Source of the DNA: a virus
Length of the DNA: 64,000 nt
Virus record (IMG/VR): IMGVR_UViG_3300027754_000060
Span: 33,086 to 97,085 of that record
Reading direction: 5' to 3' (one strand)
A program made the translations under genes and the position numbers. This document shows, piece after piece, positions 1-7,470 of this stretch (within the stretch, counting starts at the first letter, position 1; each line of letters opens with the position of its first letter). The notes beneath the pieces are model-generated. The model was not told the origin of the DNA. It made no database searches and worked only from the letters and a program-made list of their open reading frames with translations.

Positions 1-10
1 TGCCAATATC

Positions 11-325
11 ATGGACTCTTTGATAGAATCCCCAAATGATTCTGATCCAAGTAAAAATTTTGAGTATGTAGTTTATTTATGTGGAAAAAAGCTTTTAAAT
101 TTATCAGCAATTGGATCCGAAAAATTCCTATCTATGCTAAAAGATTCTGATTATGGATATAGCCAAGTTTCCCCGACACAAATAACTCAGTATTCCTATT
201 CGCATATTACCGATTATTTGAGGCAGCATATCGAGAATAATAACCAGGCGGAACAAGTAAGATCTAATAAGACAGAATTTCAAGATGACTTTATATACTA
301 CTCTAAGATGAAAAATCAATCATGA
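11..325 (+). CDS. Hypothetical protein, possibly 5'-truncated
   Basis: Reads 104 residues from an ATG at 11. The frame stays open to the window edge, so the true start may lie outside and this may be only a C-terminal part. No family is recognised. The composition is hydrophilic, with many Ser, Asn and Tyr and no membrane segment or cysteine motif. Its stop overlaps the ATG of the next gene (ATGA at 322-325), so it belongs to the same translationally coupled run as the glycosyltransferase-like genes and may share their role. Function cannot be read from the sequence. Confidence 0.6.
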   Translation: MDSLIESPNDSDPSKNFEYVVYLCGKKLLNLSAIGSEKFLSMLKDSDYGYSQVSPTQITQYSYSHITDYLRQHIENNNQAEQVRSNKTEFQDDFIYYSKMKNQS

Positions 326-1338
326 ATATTTTATATATTGGACCATACAGACAATTAGATATGTGCGGGACACACTCCTTTGCAATTTTACAAAAACTGC
401 TAAAAATTCCAGATATCAATGTATCATCAAGACCAATTTATATACAAAACAATACGACTGATTCAATAAATAAAAATATCTCGAAAAGAGAAGTATTTAA
501 TGCTGAACATCAGAAATTAGATCATTATGACACAATAATACAAAACGTTCCAATAAAATGGTTCTGTTCAGATCTTAGATTTAAAAACAATATTTTTATA
601 CCTATTCTTGACAGTGAGAATTTTTTTGATGAAGACGTACAGAAACTAGAATATTGCGATAAAATACTCGTCGATTCGGACTACTCACAATTAAGGTTTA
701 ATGCAATAGGTCTAAAGGACAAAGTACACAGATATGTTTTATCTACAGAGCCAGATATCATAACAGATTTGTTTGGCACTACCGTTGACAAAAAAATGGA
801 TCTAAAGATATATAATAGTTTTATAAAAATATATACTATAGTTAACTATACGAAGGATACAGATATTATTCACGATACGATTATTTCTTTTCTGTCTACC
901 GAGAAGAGATCCAACTGTTGCTTTGTTCTGTTTTTACTGAATTTTAATCAAGATGAATCAACTAGACTTTCAGAGTTTCTCTCTCTGGTGTACCAATCTT
1001 TAAACAGGACTATGATTTTTCGAAAAGTGCTGATGGTGCCAATAGATGCTAACATAGAGAATCTATTGGCTGCTCATAAGACAGGAGACATATTCTTAAA
1101 TATCGGAGCAGCTAGCTATGATAGCCTAAATGAAATGCTATGCTCCTCTGCCAATAGTCAATTTGTGTCAAGTAAAAACTCAGATTTCACAAGGCCCAAT
1201 ATCCAAAATAACAGACTAAGCCCAGTAGGATACTCAATCACTGAACATGAAAACTTCTTTTCAACAAGCGACTCTTCTGCCACTCTAACGAACAATGCTT
1301 TTTCTTCATCAAAACTAGAAACTCTCATATGTCAATAG
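322..1338 (+). CDS. Glycosyltransferase-like protein (GT-B type, divergent)
   Basis: This 338-residue protein opens with MNILYIGPYRQLDMCG, the usual first beta strand and glycine-containing loop of GT-B glycosyltransferases. A later segment (KILVDSDYSQLRFNAIGL, about residues 112-130) resembles the linker region where GT-B enzymes have a conserved Ser and a following Rossmann-like half. The C-terminal donor-site Glu motif is not clear; residues around 260-275 (GDIFLNIGAASYDSLNEML) occupy that place. It probably transfers a sugar to a phage or host component, but donor and acceptor are unknown. It is coupled by ATGA to the gene before and overlaps the next gene, another GT-like protein. The class is inferred from fold-level resemblance only. 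Confidence 0.5.
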   Translation: MNILYIGPYRQLDMCGTHSFAILQKLLKIPDINVSSRPIYIQNNTTDSINKNISKREVFNAEHQKLDHYDTIIQNVPIKWFCSDLRFKNNIFIPILDSENFFDEDVQKLEYCDKILVDSDYSQLRFNAIGLKDKVHRYVLSTEPDIITDLFGTTVDKKMDLKIYNSFIKIYTIVNYTKDTDIIHDTIISFLSTEKRSNCCFVLFLLNFNQDESTRLSEFLSLVYQSLNRTMIFRKVLMVPIDANIENLLAAHKTGDIFLNIGAASYDSLNEMLCSSANSQFVSSKNSDFTRPNIQNNRLSPVGYSITEHENFFSTSDSSATLTNNAFSSSKLETLICQ

Positions 1339-2216
1339 CTTTCAAAATACATAATATTATTAGTTCGTGCCTAGATAAGGAAATTAGCTCGGTTTTAGTT
1401 CCTCATCTAAGTGTTTTTGATAAGATTTATGAGATGCTAGACATATCTGTTTCTTTGTTAAAAAAAGAAGAAATAATCAAACCCTCGAACATATTTGTTA
1501 GTAATAATATCTTATCTCATTCTAAAGAGCGAAAAGCTTTGGGCGTTAAGTATCATATAAAAGATCTTATTTTCTTTCATGACATTCCGAATGCTCAATT
1601 TAAAAAAGAAGATAGGATGATACTAAGAAATGGATTGAACTCTTGTAATAAGATTGTTTTTCACGAACAGATAGCAAAAGCATGGGGATTATCTGAGGAT
1701 CAAAATACAAACATAATAGATTATGGCATTCCCATTATGCAAACAGAACAGATATCTCCTAAAAAGTCCAGGAAATCTGTTATAATATTAAATTTTAAAC
1801 ACGGACAAATAGCTAGGGACCTGCATAACTATATTAAACAAGCAAATGATGATTCTGTTTGTATCGAATCAATGCCAAGTAGCTTGCAGCAATTATCTGA
1901 TGTTGTGTCTGAATATAGGATATGTATAGATGTAAATGATTATATAAATGTTTTGTTTTCTGCTTCTTGTGGAGTTATTGCTATTGGGGCTGATAGTTTT
2001 GATCCAAATATAGACTCTATTATGAAGATGACAGATTATTCAAATATACACAAGGTTATTTCAGACATAATGTCTATTCCAGAAGAAAAATATCATGAGC
2101 TGATTAAAAAAAATAGTGATTATATTCATAGTAAATATTCTATGATTAATTTTACAAACAAGATGATGTCTCTTATGTCCTCTATTAAATCGGAACCCTT
2201 TTATCATGAAACGTAA
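1329..2216 (+). CDS. Glycosyltransferase-like protein
   Basis: A 295-residue protein with alternating hydrophobic strands. Residues 225-245 (SASCGVIAIGADSFD) look like the donor-binding segment of GT-B glycosyltransferases, where a small-residue strand is followed by a glycine and an acidic residue. The N-terminal half (LIFFHDIPNAQFKKED) resembles the acceptor-domain strand with HD seen in phage GT-like proteins. It starts ten bases inside the preceding gene and ends overlapping the following gene, so the three are co-translated. It lacks a signal peptide or membrane segment, so cytoplasmic action is expected. The substrate is unknown, and a catalytically inactive relative is possible. Confidence 0.5.
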   Translation: MSIAFKIHNIISSCLDKEISSVLVPHLSVFDKIYEMLDISVSLLKKEEIIKPSNIFVSNNILSHSKERKALGVKYHIKDLIFFHDIPNAQFKKEDRMILRNGLNSCNKIVFHEQIAKAWGLSEDQNTNIIDYGIPIMQTEQISPKKSRKSVIILNFKHGQIARDLHNYIKQANDDSVCIESMPSSLQQLSDVVSEYRICIDVNDYINVLFSASCGVIAIGADSFDPNIDSIMKMTDYSNIHKVISDIMSIPEEKYHELIKKNSDYIHSKYSMINFTNKMMSLMSSIKSEPFYHET

Positions 2217-2622
2217 TATATCCATAGTTGATAAGTATAAGTCCTATACTGTTGAAGGTGCGACATCTATCGATAGGAACAGTATTGAAACTATTATTAA
2301 TGATTCTATAGACAACATATTCTTCTTTTGTCTAGAATACTGCAATCCGGAAACTTTAAATTTAGATATTAAGATTTTATTAAATAAACTAAGACTAGAT
2401 GGATCATTAATTTTACAGTTTATGAATACAAAAAAAATATGCGAAGGATTAATAGCTGAAACCATATCTGAGGAGCTATTTCTTAAGTCTTTTATAAATA
2501 AAAAGCAGCTTATTTCTGTAGATAAAATATGTTCTTTAATAAGTGGTGATTCATTTACCATAATAAAACTGGATCACATAGAAAGCGAAACAGTCATGAT
2601 TATAAAAAGGATTTCAATATGA
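2206..2622 (+). CDS. Short methyltransferase-like protein (C-terminal half only)
   Basis: A 138-residue protein whose core (NIFFFCLEYCNPETLNLDIKI, LRLDGSLILQF) resembles the second half of class I SAM-dependent methyltransferases. In those enzymes an acidic strand is followed by a 'lkpGG.lil' strand. The SAM-binding GxGxG loop is missing, so it is either a degenerate enzyme or a different Rossmann-like protein. It overlaps both neighbours by a few bases within the sugar-modification gene run. The assignment rests on strand pattern only. Confidence 0.35.
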   Translation: MKRNISIVDKYKSYTVEGATSIDRNSIETIINDSIDNIFFFCLEYCNPETLNLDIKILLNKLRLDGSLILQFMNTKKICEGLIAETISEELFLKSFINKKQLISVDKICSLISGDSFTIIKLDHIESETVMIIKRISI

Positions 2623-3368
2623 ATACAAGCTGTAAAGATTGCATGTTTGCTAATATCGCAGAACACAAAGAAAGCTGTGAGTTTGGAATCATAGAAGAGA
2701 TACAGAATGATCATCATGTAGAAGTAATAGATGGATACAATTATATAAAAGATTATACTTGTAAATATGGACTATCTAGATCCACGCACGATCAACATTT
2801 GCAACATTTTTCTCATGAAGAGACAAAAAAGACTATTGTTGACAAGGCCATCATACAGTATACTCTTTTTATAGATACATCATCAGATAATCAAGATATA
2901 GACTATCTGGATCTGTGTCAAGATATTAATAAGCTATCTATTATGCCCAACTATATTATATTTTTAGGTTGGGAGTTAAGCCCTATTGATTTAAGCACTC
3001 TTAAAAACACAATAAATCCAAATGTTCGATGGAAATTTCTGACATCAGCAGATAAAGAGAGTAGTGACATAAATATGTGGAGCATTTTTCAAACAAATAA
3101 AAATAATATTGGAACATATATATGGATAAATAAGGCTAATAATTTAAAAGATAGAGTAGAAAAAGATATGATTCGAAATATCAACCACTTAATAATGGTT
3201 AAGCAGCCTACTTGCAATTTCCTTAGATCAACAGTATCAGCAGGATCTAATTCCGACAGTCTCTTTATGACTAAGGAAAATTATATTGGAATAACAAAAA
3301 ATATCGATAAGTCTATAGGAATAGCTATTTGTGGAATGGGCGAAACGATAATAAAATATTATGATTAA
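2619..3368 (+). CDS. Cys-motif N-terminal domain protein, GT-cluster member
   Basis: This 249-residue protein begins MNTSCKDCMFA and has a third cysteine near residue 20 (ESCEFG) and another at about 49 (YTCKYG). The CxxC plus C arrangement suggests a small metal-binding N-terminal domain. The middle (about 85-190) has an alternating strand-helix pattern with LYLDLCQDINKLS-like segments and an internal YIIFLGWE strand, resembling GT-A glycosyltransferases, but no DxD motif is convincing. It overlaps its neighbours (ATGA at 2619; 8 bases at the 3' end). It probably works with the adjacent nucleotidyltransferase-like and GT-like proteins. Confidence 0.4.
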   Translation: MNTSCKDCMFANIAEHKESCEFGIIEEIQNDHHVEVIDGYNYIKDYTCKYGLSRSTHDQHLQHFSHEETKKTIVDKAIIQYTLFIDTSSDNQDIDYLDLCQDINKLSIMPNYIIFLGWELSPIDLSTLKNTINPNVRWKFLTSADKESSDINMWSIFQTNKNNIGTYIWINKANNLKDRVEKDMIRNINHLIMVKQPTCNFLRSTVSAGSNSDSLFMTKENYIGITKNIDKSIGIAICGMGETIIKYYD

Positions 3369-4041
3369 TGCTTTAATAATAACACCAGAGATAACTAAAG
3401 GAATGAAGTCTATTGGGTCTAAGTCCCTATTATTATTAAAAAACACCCAACTTGTTATAGATTACCAGATAGAGCAAATTTATAAAATATGTAAAAATAC
3501 AGATATCTCTATTGTGATCGGTTTTGACTCTGGTAGGATAATAGATCATATTAAAAGTAAGCATAAAAATATTAGAATTATAGAAAATAAAAGATATGAT
3601 AAAAGTAATCAATCAGAAGACTTATTCTTATATCTATCTAAGATGCGAAACAGAAGATTAAAAAATCTTATTATTATTTGTAGTGGAATATTAATTAGAG
3701 AAGATACTATAAATCTAAAAAATCTCTCAGGAAAATCCAAAATATTTTTATTAGACAAAGCCAAAAATAACTTTAATATAGGTTGTGCAGATACTGAGGA
3801 TACAGAATACCTGTTCTACGATCTCGCTCAACCCTGGTCAGAAATCTTATATTTTAATGAAGAAACGATAGAAAGAGCTGCTTTAATACTCAAAGAGAAC
3901 GCCTCGCATCTTTTCTTATTTGAGATTATAAATAAAATTATTGCTTCTGGAATTATTATAAAAAAACATCATATATCAAAAAATAATGTAATGAAAATAA
4001 TGGGAACGAAAGACTTAACCAAAGCTAAGATTTTTATATGA
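3361..4041 (+). CDS. Nucleotidyltransferase-like protein (sugar-nucleotide pyrophosphorylase fold, degenerate)
   Basis: A 226-residue protein aligned in outline with NTP_transferase / MobA-like enzymes. An N-terminal strand (MINALIITPEI) is followed by a lysine-rich loop (KGMKSIGSKSLLLL), then 'TQLVIDYQIEQIYK', which matches the 'pli.~.i~.l' helix of that family. Next comes a strand with 'DISIVIGFD'. The usual GxGxR nucleotide loop is replaced by TKGMKSIG, so activity is uncertain. In a sugar-transfer cluster such a protein would make an NDP-sugar donor, but a non-catalytic relative is equally possible. It overlaps the preceding gene by eight bases and the next by four. Confidence 0.5.
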   Translation: MINALIITPEITKGMKSIGSKSLLLLKNTQLVIDYQIEQIYKICKNTDISIVIGFDSGRIIDHIKSKHKNIRIIENKRYDKSNQSEDLFLYLSKMRNRRLKNLIIICSGILIREDTINLKNLSGKSKIFLLDKAKNNFNIGCADTEDTEYLFYDLAQPWSEILYFNEETIERAALILKENASHLFLFEIINKIIASGIIIKKHHISKNNVMKIMGTKDLTKAKIFI

Positions 4042-4769
4042 CAAAAAAGATACTTGTTCAAAATGCCGACAATAAGTTTATTAATAATTTATCCATAAGT
4101 CAGCTTTCTCCGCCAATACAGAGAATGGTTAAGACTATTCGAGATGACCTATATAAGACATTTTATAGTTATAGATTTGAATCGATTATTCTAGTTGCTT
4201 CTTTGCTTAATCCAGAATCAAAACAATTTATTCTAGAATATCATGGTGAAGTTAATATAATGATATATGATGATATTAATGGGGCAATTATTGATGAAGA
4301 TATAAAGAAAGTCTGCAAGATTTTAAGGAATAAAGCAAAAGATACGAATAAGAGTAAAGATAAGGGCGAGATTTCCATACCAAGACTACTAAATCAGGAT
4401 ATTTTTAAAGCAGACAACAATGTTACCAAAAAATCTCAAATAGCAGTCTTCTTGGATGGAATAAATATACTGCCAGACACTTTGATGGAAAAATATCTTC
4501 ATCCCTTTTCTGACCTGAGCATAAAAATGTTTAACAACACCTTAGTATCTCACTGCCAAAATCTAGGCAATGTACCAGAGAAAGGAAAAGCAAAAATACT
4601 TCAAGAGTCCGAATTCTACTTATGTCTCACAGAAGAATATTTAGCAGAAGCCTGGTCATGTGGATGCAAAGTTTTAGACATAAAGGAATTAGACAACCTT
4701 ATTCCAAAAAAATATGCCGTACCACAGACTTATCAATCTTACTCTAATTTTATAAAAAATATTATATGA
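4038..4769 (+). CDS. Glycosyltransferase-like hypothetical protein
   Basis: A 243-residue protein whose C-terminal half (about 185-225: ILQESEFYLCLTEEYLAEAWSCGCKVLDIKEL) resembles the donor-site strand-helix-strand of GT-B enzymes. There an acidic residue precedes 'EA.scG.kvl'. The N-terminal half contains a strand (FESIILVASLLNPESK) and an acidic stretch. It is coupled by ATGA at both ends (4038 and 4766) to its neighbours. Substrate is unknown; the evidence is the E-A-x-S-C-G segment plus gene context. Confidence 0.45.
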   Translation: MTKKILVQNADNKFINNLSISQLSPPIQRMVKTIRDDLYKTFYSYRFESIILVASLLNPESKQFILEYHGEVNIMIYDDINGAIIDEDIKKVCKILRNKAKDTNKSKDKGEISIPRLLNQDIFKADNNVTKKSQIAVFLDGINILPDTLMEKYLHPFSDLSIKMFNNTLVSHCQNLGNVPEKGKAKILQESEFYLCLTEEYLAEAWSCGCKVLDIKELDNLIPKKYAVPQTYQSYSNFIKNII

Positions 4770-5230
4770 CAACTACCAGAAACATAGGGTTCATACTACC
4801 CAAATTATCCAACCATGTTTTTTTTACAGACCTATTTAAAACAATTCATGAATTTATAGAAAAAAACCCATTTGACCAAATAGTCATATTTAATAGCTTT
4901 TCAGAAATAACCCAGCCTCTTAATATTCCCATATTCCATCTTAGCCATGCTCAATTTTTTACCGGGGATCTATTTTTATTTGATATAATTAGTGCGATAC
5001 TAACAAAATCTTTTCCAAGAGCAAACAATAGATATATCTACGCCCAAGATGTTCCTTGGATGACCAACCCAGGAGTAGCTTATTCTGAGTGGTTAGAGAT
5101 ATATGGCCAAGATAATCTAGAGATTATAGCGAAGAACAAAGATCTTTATGACCTGTATCATAAGTGTTGGAAGAAGCCAAAAGGAATTTCAGAAAGTTTT
5201 AAATATGAAGAAATTGCACAAATTATATGA
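4766..5230 (+). CDS. Short GT-like protein, conserved phage type
   Basis: A 154-residue protein with N-terminal strand RNIGFILPKLSNHVFFTD, then QIVIFNSF, a hydrophobic helix (DLFLFDIISAILTKSF), and a C-terminal segment (DLYDLYHKCWKKPKGISES). From memory this arrangement, ending in Cys-Trp-Lys-Lys-Pro, recurs in short proteins of phage sugar-modification clusters. It is shorter than any active GT-B enzyme, so it may be one half of a split transferase or an accessory subunit. It starts by ATGA overlap with the gene before. The endonuclease start lies inside its last 26 bases. Confidence 0.45.
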   Translation: MTTTRNIGFILPKLSNHVFFTDLFKTIHEFIEKNPFDQIVIFNSFSEITQPLNIPIFHLSHAQFFTGDLFLFDIISAILTKSFPRANNRYIYAQDVPWMTNPGVAYSEWLEIYGQDNLEIIAKNKDLYDLYHKCWKKPKGISESFKYEEIAQII

Positions 5231-6008
5231 AAATCTCTCGGACATAGAAAAAAAGACTATTATTAATAGTTTATATGTTACTGAGAAAAAAAGTTTTGCT
5301 GATATTGCCACTATCTATGGAACCTATTCTAATAGGATTAGAAGAGACGCTAAAAAACTACAAATAAATATTAGAGACAAATCCGAGGCTCAAAAGAATG
5401 CTCTAACAACAGGAAAACATGCTCATCCTACCAAAGGAAAAACCAGATCCTCCGAAACTAAAGAAAAAATTGGACTATCTGTTCTACAGTCATGGGAAAA
5501 TTTATCCGATGAAGAAATAGAAAAAAGAAAACAATCATCAAAAGCTAATTGGGACAATCTATCTGTGGAAGCAAAAGAACATATGCAAAAATCAGCAAAT
5601 GCAGCTATTAGGATATCTAGTAAGATTGGATCTAAATTAGAAAAATTTTTATACATCAAGTTAATTAATGATGGCTTTAAAGTCGAGTTTCACAAAGAGA
5701 ACACTCTTGCAAATACCAAGTTGCAAATAGACATGTTTATTCCTAGTATAAATACGGCTATTGAAATAGATGGGCCTTCACATTTTGAGCCGGTGTGGGG
5801 TCAGGATGCTTTATCTAAAAATATTACATATGATCAAAAAAAAGAGGGCTTAATATTTGGTAGGGGTTGGAGTTTAATAAGAATAAAACAAACCAAAGAT
5901 TTTTCTAAAGCTAGAAGTAACTTAATCTATAGCAAACTAGTAGAATTTATAAGTATTAATTCTAAAATTTTAAAAAGTGGTCAACAAAAAATGGAGATTC
6001 ATGACTAA
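5205..6008 (+). CDS. Homing-type endonuclease: HTH + NUMOD3 + Vsr/PD-(D/E)XK-like nuclease
   Basis: Starting at ATG 5205 gives 267 residues; an earlier ATG at 5148 would add 19 residues overlapping the previous gene. Residues about 25-55 (FADIATIYGTYSNRIRRDAKK) look like a helix-turn-helix. Residues about 75-92 (KGKTRSSETKEKIGLS) match the NUMOD3 DNA-binding motif of phage homing endonucleases. The C-terminal domain (about 150-265) has 'LQIDMFIPSINTAIEIDG', then 'PSHF', then 'D..K...I', then 'GRGWSLIRIK'. This is the order of a Vsr / EDxHD nuclease core, with E-I-D in place of ExK. It is free-standing and wedged by overlaps between a GT-like gene and the annealing protein gene, as expected for an invading endonuclease. 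The nuclease class is well supported; target site is unknown. Confidence 0.8.
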   Translation: MKKLHKLYENLSDIEKKTIINSLYVTEKKSFADIATIYGTYSNRIRRDAKKLQINIRDKSEAQKNALTTGKHAHPTKGKTRSSETKEKIGLSVLQSWENLSDEEIEKRKQSSKANWDNLSVEAKEHMQKSANAAIRISSKIGSKLEKFLYIKLINDGFKVEFHKENTLANTKLQIDMFIPSINTAIEIDGPSHFEPVWGQDALSKNITYDQKKEGLIFGRGWSLIRIKQTKDFSKARSNLIYSKLVEFISINSKILKSGQQKMEIHD

Positions 6009-6726
6009 AATGGTTAAAAAAGAGAAGGTCTGTGAAGAAAAAGAAAATGTTGATATAAAGCAGCCTAAAATCACAGATATAGAATGGACGGATTATGTTC
6101 TTGGCCTTTTATCAGATGATGAAAAAATAGGTGGAAATCCAACTACTGATGGATTAAGAAGAATATTTGAGTTGGCCTTAAATTGTAGCGTAATATCGGC
6201 TATTAGTGATGTTGTTCAGGCTCCTAGCCCAGAAAATGAAAAAAGAGCCACTGTGGTTCACTCCATTTCCTATGTTTTAAAAGATACCGCTCCAGAGGAC
6301 GAAGACTTTAAACACAAGTCTGTAAGCGGCGCTGCGGACGTTTATTGGGGCAATTGTGATAAGGTGTACAGAAACCATCCGATAGCTGTGGCAGAGACCA
6401 GAGCTGAGGGAAGAGCCTTGAGAAGAGCTTTGAGACTAAGAAAGGTTGTTGCAGCAGAGGAGATATCTAAGGAGATAGATGATCATCCTGATGAGAATAC
6501 TGTTTCTAAAATAAGTAATAATCAGATAAATTTTATTGACGTAATAGCAAAAAGACTTAATATAAATATATCGAAGCTGTTAAAGAGCAATGATTTGTCT
6601 TGTGAAAATATCTACACTCTTTCTCATGAGAATGCAGTTAACATTATAAGATTGTTGTCAAAGTATCAGCAAAATATGGCGGACATATCAGAAAGTATTA
6701 TAGGTTATTCTAACGATTGGAAATAA
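6001..6726 (+). CDS. Probable Rad52/ERF-like single-strand annealing protein
   Basis: Start at ATG 6001 is preferred over an upstream GTG at 5977 because a GGAG lies five bases upstream. The 241-residue product contains 'TDGLRRIFEL', a paired-strand region with 'ATVVHSISYVL', 'VSGAADVYWGN', and the helix 'VAETRAEGRALRRALRL' (about 120-140). The 'gxaDa ... AeTRAegRALRrAL' pattern is the signature of Rad52-fold annealing proteins (ERF/Sak/DUF1071 types). The C-terminal 60 residues (NNQINFIDVIAKRLNINISK ... LSHENAVNIIRLLSKYQ) match the short helical tail common on phage annealing proteins. It probably anneals ssDNA in phage recombination. It precedes a zinc-ribbon gene. Confidence 0.7.
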   Translation: MTKMVKKEKVCEEKENVDIKQPKITDIEWTDYVLGLLSDDEKIGGNPTTDGLRRIFELALNCSVISAISDVVQAPSPENEKRATVVHSISYVLKDTAPEDEDFKHKSVSGAADVYWGNCDKVYRNHPIAVAETRAEGRALRRALRLRKVVAAEEISKEIDDHPDENTVSKISNNQINFIDVIAKRLNINISKLLKSNDLSCENIYTLSHENAVNIIRLLSKYQQNMADISESIIGYSNDWK

Positions 6727-6728
6727 AA

Positions 6729-7064
6729 ATGAAAGTAACATATAGGGCCACAGATAAACTTGTTTTTGAATTAGAGGGTTCTGGACAAAAGGAAATTTTT
6801 AAAGAGTTAGCTCTAATCCAAGAAATTTTTAGTGAAGAAAAGTGTGGACTATGTGGTAGTACAAACTTGAAGTTTATTGTTAGAAATGTAGATAATAATG
6901 ATTATTTTGAATTAAGGTGCAACGATTGTGGGGCAATCTTAGCATTCGGACAACATAAAAAGGGAGGCACATTGTTTCCAAAAAGAAAAGATGATAATGC
7001 AAACTATCTCCCCAACAAGGGGTGGCATAAATGGACAAAAGACAAAGAATCTTTATCAAAATAA
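6729..7064 (+). CDS. Zinc-ribbon protein, partner of the annealing protein
   Basis: Start at ATG 6729 (an in-frame ATG at 6717 overlaps the gene before) gives 111 residues. Residues about 38-80 contain CGLCGSTNLKF and later LRCNDCGAILAF, a CxxC...CxxC zinc ribbon. The N-terminus (KVTYRATDKLVFELEGSGQK) forms a strand-rich segment, and the C-terminus (NKGWHKW) is Trp-rich. Such proteins are frequently found next to phage recombination or ssDNA-binding genes. It may bind ssDNA, but this is inferred from context. It is the last gene on the plus strand before the convergent junction. Confidence 0.65.
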   Translation: MKVTYRATDKLVFELEGSGQKEIFKELALIQEIFSEEKCGLCGSTNLKFIVRNVDNNDYFELRCNDCGAILAFGQHKKGGTLFPKRKDDNANYLPNKGWHKWTKDKESLSK

Positions 7065-7083
7065 TAAACTTTGATTATATTTC
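7055..7083. terminator. Possible weak bidirectional terminator between convergent genes
   Basis: An AT-rich inverted repeat ATCAAA (7055-7060) / TTTGAT (7070-7075) lies exactly where the plus-strand run meets the minus-strand run. On the plus strand it is followed by TATATTTC. The stem is only six base pairs and overlaps both gene ends, so this is a weak candidate. Confidence 0.25.
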
Positions 7084-7470
7084 TTTCTTCCATTTTCCAA
7101 CAGGACACTCTTGATCTGCCCAAGCCAATTTACTAATATATCTTTTATTCCTAATAAGTAGGCATCCACATTTAGAGCATGTGTCTTCTTTAAAAAACTC
7201 ACAAGATCGACAGATATTATGTCTTTCGATAATCTTTTCTTCTGAACATAATTTCATCCCCGTAGATATATGTTCTATTGTAGCTTTGGCAAAATTTTTT
7301 AGTTTCTCGCTAAAAGTTTTATCGTCGCTTTGTCTATGTAGTGGTTTTTTACAGATGAAAACAGGAGGATCTCCATCAAAAGATCTAAGTTTTATGCCAC
7401 AATTATTACATTCATAGTTCATACCATCTTCGCTAGAAAACTCGCAAAAACTATTTTGTGAAATACTCAT
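7075..7470 (-). CDS. Cys-rich zinc-binding phage protein
   Basis: A 131-residue protein with at least three CxxC pairs: YECNNCGI (about 20), NICRSCEFF (about 88) and SKCGCLL (about 100), plus a final 'ADQECPVGKW'. The 'R.~iC.sCe.f....C..CGC ... CP.gKW' pattern belongs to a small family common at the end of phage tail or baseplate modules; its function is not known. The start is inside the 3' end of the 2718-residue gene (20-base overlap), with a GGGAG about ten bases upstream, so it is co-translated. As the last gene of the module it could be a small virion or assembly component. Confidence 0.7.
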   Translation of the reverse strand: MSISQNSFCEFSSEDGMNYECNNCGIKLRSFDGDPPVFICKKPLHRQSDDKTFSEKLKNFAKATIEHISTGMKLCSEEKIIERHNICRSCEFFKEDTCSKCGCLLIRNKRYISKLAWADQECPVGKWKKEI

